Made by a program: the position numbers and the translations under genes
Notes under the pieces: generated by a model
Seen by the model: the letters and a program-made list of their open reading frames with translations, nothing else
Told to the model about the DNA's origin: nothing
The model's database searches: none
DNA from: Pelovirga terrestris
Lineage (GTDB): Bacteria; Desulfobacterota; Desulfuromonadia; Desulfuromonadales; Geopsychrobacteraceae
Assembly (NCBI RefSeq): GCF_014773365.1
Contig: NZ_JACWUN010000013.1
Span: 1 to 64,000, forward strand
Reading direction: 5' to 3'
Length of the DNA stretch: 64,000 bases
Shown: piece by piece, positions 60,731 through 64,000 of the stretch
Layout: each line of letters opens with the position of its first letter
How positions within the stretch are numbered: position 1 is the stretch's first letter

Positions 60731-62722
60731 ATGTCCCATGTTCAACTGAATGACCCAATCGTCCGTGAATCCATTGATACCATCCGTCTGCTGGCCGCAG
60801 ATGCCGTCGAAAAAGCCCAATCCGGCCATCCGGGAACGCCGATGGAGGCTGCTCCCATTGCCTATCTGCTGTACATGAAATATCTGCGTCATAATCCCGG
60901 CAATCCTCACTGGGCCGGACGCGATCGTTTCATCCTGTCCTGTGGTCATGCCTCAGCCCTGATCTACAGCATGCTGCATCTGACCGGCTATGACCTGTCG
61001 CTGGACGATATAAAAGCCTTCCGCCAGTTTGGTAGCCGAACCGCCGGTCACCCTGAATTTGCCCATACGCCGGGGGTTGAAACCACCACCGGGCCGTTGG
61101 GGCAGGGGGTGTCGGTTGCTGTTGGTATGGCCATGGGTGGGCAGTTCCTTGGTGAGCAGGTCGACGCGGAATTGTTCGACTACCGGACCTGGGTATTGTG
61201 TTCCGATGGAGATCTGATGGAAGGGATTTCCGCCGAGGCCGCATCGTTAGCCGGTCACTTAAAGCTGGGGAAGCTGAACTATATCTACCTCGATAACAAG
61301 ATCACCATTGAAGGCGCAACCGAACTTGCCTTTAGTGAAGATGTCGGTGCCCGTTATCTGGCTTATGGCTGGCACGTTGAACGGGTGGATGGCGAAAACC
61401 TGGCCGAAATCGATGCCGCTATGGCCCGTGCATGGCAGGATAACCGTCCATCATTGATTGTCGCCCGTACCCACATCGGCATCGGTGCCCCCAACAAGCA
61501 GAATACAGCCGATGCCCATGGCGCACCCCTGGGTGCAGAGGAACTGGCGTTGACCAAGCAGGCCTACGGACGAGATCCGCAAGCCACCTTTGTGGTGCCC
61601 CCAGCGGTAGCACAGCATATGGGTTCCTGCCGTGAGCGTGGGGCCGCCCTGGAGCAACAATGGCAGCGCCTGTTTGACAGCAAACAAGATCAGCCGATGG
61701 TCAGCGCCTGGCAGCAGGCGGCACAGGGCAAACTGCCAAACGGCTGGGATGCCGAGCTGCCGAGCTTTGCGCCCGGCGATGGGGCCAAAGCGACCCGCCA
61801 GGCCAGTGGTGCGGTGATCAATGCCCTGGCGGCAAAACTGCCGTTTCTGATCGGCGGTTCAGCGGATCTGGCACCATCCAACAATACCGAAATCAAGAAA
61901 GCCGGTTCGTGGATTCCCGGTCGCAGTGATCGTAATATCCACTATGGTATTCGTGAACATGCGATGGGGGCCATTCTCAATGGTCTGTGTCATACCCCCG
62001 GTCTGCGTCCTTTTGCCGGCACCTTTTTTGTCTTTGCCGACTATATGCGACCGGCAATTCGCCTGGCGGCTCTGATGGGGCTTGATCCTATCTATGTCAT
62101 GACCCATGACTCCATCGGCCTGGGTGAGGATGGCCCGACCCATCAGCCGGTCGAGCATCTGGCCTCATTACGGGCGATGCCCAACCTGACCCTGATTCGT
62201 CCGGCTGACGCCAATGAGACGGTTGAAGCCTGGAAGGCGGCGATCATCAATCGCCGTGGCCCGACCATGCTGGTGTTGACCCGCCAGGGACTGCCGACCC
62301 TGGATCGCAGCCGTTATGGCGCAGCGGCAGGGGTGCAGCGCGGAGGTTATGTGCTGGCGCCGGAACAGGGCGATCTTCAGCTGATTCTGATTGCCAGTGG
62401 CTCCGAGGTTCAGCACGCCCTGGCAGCTCAGGAGACTCTCAAAGCTGAAGGGATCGGCACCCGGGTTGTCTCTCTGCCCAGTTTTGAACTGTTCGAAGCG
62501 CAGGACGCAGCGTATCGCGAAGAGGTGCTGCCCGCAGCCTGTGTTGCTCGGGTGGCGATGGAAGCCGGTAGCAGCTTTGGTTGGGAACGCTATGTCGGGA
62601 TGCAGGGACGCGTTATCGGGATGACGACCTTTGGTGCCAGTGCCCCGGCCGGTGCCCTGATGAAGCATTTTGGGTTTACCGCGGAGAATTTTGTTGCGGT
62701 AGCCAAAGAGCTGCTGGGTTAA
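60731..62722 (+). CDS. tkt: Transketolase
   Basis: 663 residues, normal length. TPP domain: VEKAQSGHPGTPMEAAPIAY, TGPLGQGVSVAVGMAMGG, CSDGDLMEGISAEAASLAGH; pyrimidine domain: YGIREHAMGAILNGL, DSIGLGEDGPTHQPVEHLA; C-terminal domain complete. It transfers two-carbon units between sugar phosphates in the non-oxidative pentose phosphate pathway. Strong ribosome binding site aaaggag. Stand-alone transcript with a terminator hairpin at 62785. Confidence 0.97.
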   Translation: MSHVQLNDPIVRESIDTIRLLAADAVEKAQSGHPGTPMEAAPIAYLLYMKYLRHNPGNPHWAGRDRFILSCGHASALIYSMLHLTGYDLSLDDIKAFRQFGSRTAGHPEFAHTPGVETTTGPLGQGVSVAVGMAMGGQFLGEQVDAELFDYRTWVLCSDGDLMEGISAEAASLAGHLKLGKLNYIYLDNKITIEGATELAFSEDVGARYLAYGWHVERVDGENLAEIDAAMARAWQDNRPSLIVARTHIGIGAPNKQNTADAHGAPLGAEELALTKQAYGRDPQATFVVPPAVAQHMGSCRERGAALEQQWQRLFDSKQDQPMVSAWQQAAQGKLPNGWDAELPSFAPGDGAKATRQASGAVINALAAKLPFLIGGSADLAPSNNTEIKKAGSWIPGRSDRNIHYGIREHAMGAILNGLCHTPGLRPFAGTFFVFADYMRPAIRLAALMGLDPIYVMTHDSIGLGEDGPTHQPVEHLASLRAMPNLTLIRPADANETVEAWKAAIINRRGPTMLVLTRQGLPTLDRSRYGAAAGVQRGGYVLAPEQGDLQLILIASGSEVQHALAAQETLKAEGIGTRVVSLPSFELFEAQDAAYREEVLPAACVARVAMEAGSSFGWERYVGMQGRVIGMTTFGASAPAGALMKHFGFTAENFVAVAKELLG

Positions 62723-62739
62723 ACAACGGCAAGGACGAT

Positions 62740-63031
62740 TTCGATCCCGATAGCGATTTCGATTTGGACATAGAACAATAAAAGCAGCAACGGGTGACCT
62801 CAAAAGAGGCCGCCCGTTGCTGTAAATAAAGACATCTTGATTCAGTCGAAATCGAAATCGGGATCGAAATCGCTATCGGCTTTGCTGTTTTTCGAAGTGT
62901 GCCTGATCCCCTCAAGTCAAATAACCCCCGTCAACCCGGACGAGGTAGCCGATCGCGAGGAGGTAAAAGTTTCAAGCTTCTCGTGTCGAAGTTCCAGGTC
63001 TTTTCGATCCCGATCCCGATAGCGATTGGGA
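62740..63031. repeat. GATTTC/GATCCC hexamer-type repeats in both orientations
   Basis: tcgatcccgatagcgatttc at 62741, its inverted relative gtcgaaatcgaaatcgggat around 62845-62879, and gatcccgatcccgatagcga at 63006-63026. They flank the tkt terminator and reach the 3' end of the next gene. No gene lies in 62723-63049. Confidence 0.7.
62785..62822 (+). terminator. Hairpin after tkt
   Basis: cagcaacggg (62785-62794) pairs with cccgttgctg (62813-62822); an inner cct/agg extends the stem. The following sequence is taaataaa, so the T tract is poor, but the stem is strong. Confidence 0.7.
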
Positions 63032-63049
63032 TATAGGACCTTTCAACAA

Positions 63050-64000
63050 CTAATGGGTCGGCGCAAAAATCTTGCCGGAGAGTACGCCCTTAGTGGTTCG
63101 CACCAGCACCAGGCCCCAGACCAACAGTAAAAAGGTAACGGAGTAATAGTAAAAGATTTCCATGATGGCGAAGCCACTGACCTGCCAGGCGATCCCCGAT
63201 GCTACCGCCAACGCCCCGGAAGGGAAGGTGAAGGCCCACCACGACAGAGCGTAGGGCAGTTCAATGCGGGTGAGGTAGTAGCAAGTGACGATCACTGCCA
63301 TGATGTGCCACCAGGCAGCAAATCCCCAGGTCATCATGATGCCGAAGTTACACAAAGTAACAATGACAGTAGGGTCGAGATTCATGTAGGAGTGATCGGA
63401 AAACAGATGGATGATTTTGAATAGAATCACGGCGATAATCGCAGGGGGAGCGATACCGATAAAAAAGGTCGCAGCAAAACGACTCATGGGGAGTTCATGG
63501 TAAATATAGCGGTGATACACGGCGGCACCGACAAAAATAAACAGAAACAGGCCGATACCAAAACTGGCTGTTGATACCGCAATAATAAACTCTGCCCTAT
63601 CTGGAAAGTGGGCGGCAAGTTCATAACCCGAAACCGGGATCAACAGTTTGGAAACCGGAGGGATATACCAGCCAAAATTTGCGTGCTGAAGCTTGATCTC
63701 TTGATGCCGGAAAATGTGGATCAGAATAATAAACCCCATGATATAGATGCCGGTAGTGCCAATCAGCCAGAGGTAATAGCCCAACTGCAAAGATATCTCC
63801 TGACTGAAAAACAGGGTCGGGTATTTTTTCAGGTTGAGGGCAAACAGAATCAGGGTGATCGGCATGGTCGGGAAAAAATTTGCCGCGACGGGGTGATTGA
63901 GATCCTTGCGGATGTTGGCCGGATAGGCAAAAAACTTGATGGTCCAGGGAATCATCAAGAGGACAAAAAGGACCACCGACAACAGGATAAAAAAGGTTGC
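63050..64000 (-). CDS. TDT-family membrane transporter (TehA/SLAC1-like), 5' end outside window
   Basis: At least 316 residues; the frame stays open to the right edge, so the N-terminus is missing. Eight or more hydrophobic helices are visible. Family pattern: NHPVAANFFPTMPITLILFA (conserved HP..xNFFPTMP), LIPVSGYELAAHFP, and FGFAAWWHIMAVIV-type helices. The family includes tellurite-resistance TehA, malate/C4-dicarboxylate permeases and SLAC1 anion channels; the substrate cannot be read here. It is convergent with tkt. Confidence 0.85.
   Translation of the reverse strand, partial: ATFFILLSVVLFVLLMIPWTIKFFAYPANIRKDLNHPVAANFFPTMPITLILFALNLKKYPTLFFSQEISLQLGYYLWLIGTTGIYIMGFIILIHIFRHQEIKLQHANFGWYIPPVSKLLIPVSGYELAAHFPDRAEFIIAVSTASFGIGLFLFIFVGAAVYHRYIYHELPMSRFAATFFIGIAPPAIIAVILFKIIHLFSDHSYMNLDPTVIVTLCNFGIMMTWGFAAWWHIMAVIVTCYYLTRIELPYALSWWAFTFPSGALAVASGIAWQVSGFAIMEIFYYYSVTFLLLVWGLVLVRTTKGVLSGKIFAPTH

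Overview
The window looks like chromosome of a flagellated, anaerobic deltaproteobacterium of the Desulfuromonadales type (Desulfuromonas/Pelobacter/Geobacter relatives). This is inferred from gene content: a single-chain pyruvate:ferredoxin oxidoreductase, a CsrA-FliW-regulated flagellar cluster with sigma-28 promoters, a CheB-CheR-PAS fusion, many PAS/GAF and GGDEF/EAL proteins, and several families of dispersed palindromic repeats.

Layout. 1-1.2 kb: the end of an insertion element that has cut a GNAT toxin gene, its DUF1778 antitoxin, and a Fis-type HTH remnant. 1.2-15.5 kb: a chemosensory and cyclic-di-GMP signalling cluster (sigma-54 promoter, pseudo-receiver-CheW, MCP, a receiver-PAS-GAF-GGDEF-EAL protein, a CheB-CheR-PAS fusion translationally coupled to a PAS-GAF histidine kinase, and a deletion remnant of another kinase). 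15.7-20.8 kb: a LysE-type exporter, divergent ppx and ppk with a Pho-box-like repeat, and a single-domain response regulator. 21.0-25.9 kb: a late flagellar operon (unknown gene, flgM, flgN, flgK, flgL, csrA, fliW). 25.95-35.3 kb: a 9.4-kb accessory island made of two arrays of a ~640-bp composite repeat flanking broken and intact toxin-antitoxin (TA) genes. 35.3-44.4 kb: a very large flagellin, flaG, two more TA pairs, a hendecad-repeat coiled-coil protein, and fliD-fliS-fliT. 44.5-50.1 kb: tandem PilZ genes, a complete HepT-MntA pair, a diguanylate cyclase, fliK and an FlhB-C-like gene. 50.2-53.3 kb: tRNA-Ser(GGA), SRP RNA, dnaX, ybaB, recR. 53.4-64 kb: pyruvate:ferredoxin oxidoreductase, an aminotransferase-gshA operon behind an attenuator-like leader, transketolase, and a TDT-family transporter cut by the window edge.

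How it works together. FlgM and three sigma-28-type promoters (TAAAG-N12-G[CT]CGA) tie the flagellar genes into one late regulon. csrA-fliW sits upstream, and the fliC leader carries a hairpin displaying ACGGA plus a GGA overlapping the ribosome binding site, the arrangement expected for CsrA repression of flagellin translation relieved by FliW. The many c-di-GMP proteins (two GGDEF proteins, one EAL domain, two PilZ) are the natural partners of this motility locus.

The most interesting observations are: (i) an alanine-rich leader peptide followed by mutually exclusive antiterminator and terminator pairings just upstream of the aminotransferase gene; (ii) the ~640-bp repeat arrays, whose internal hairpins change on both arms between copies; (iii) nine TA modules in 46 kb, several sharing breakpoints with each other or with repeats; (iv) a complete dnaX -1 frameshift signal; and (v) the CsrA-type fliC leader. 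All functional statements come from reading the sequence and from family knowledge; no database search was run.
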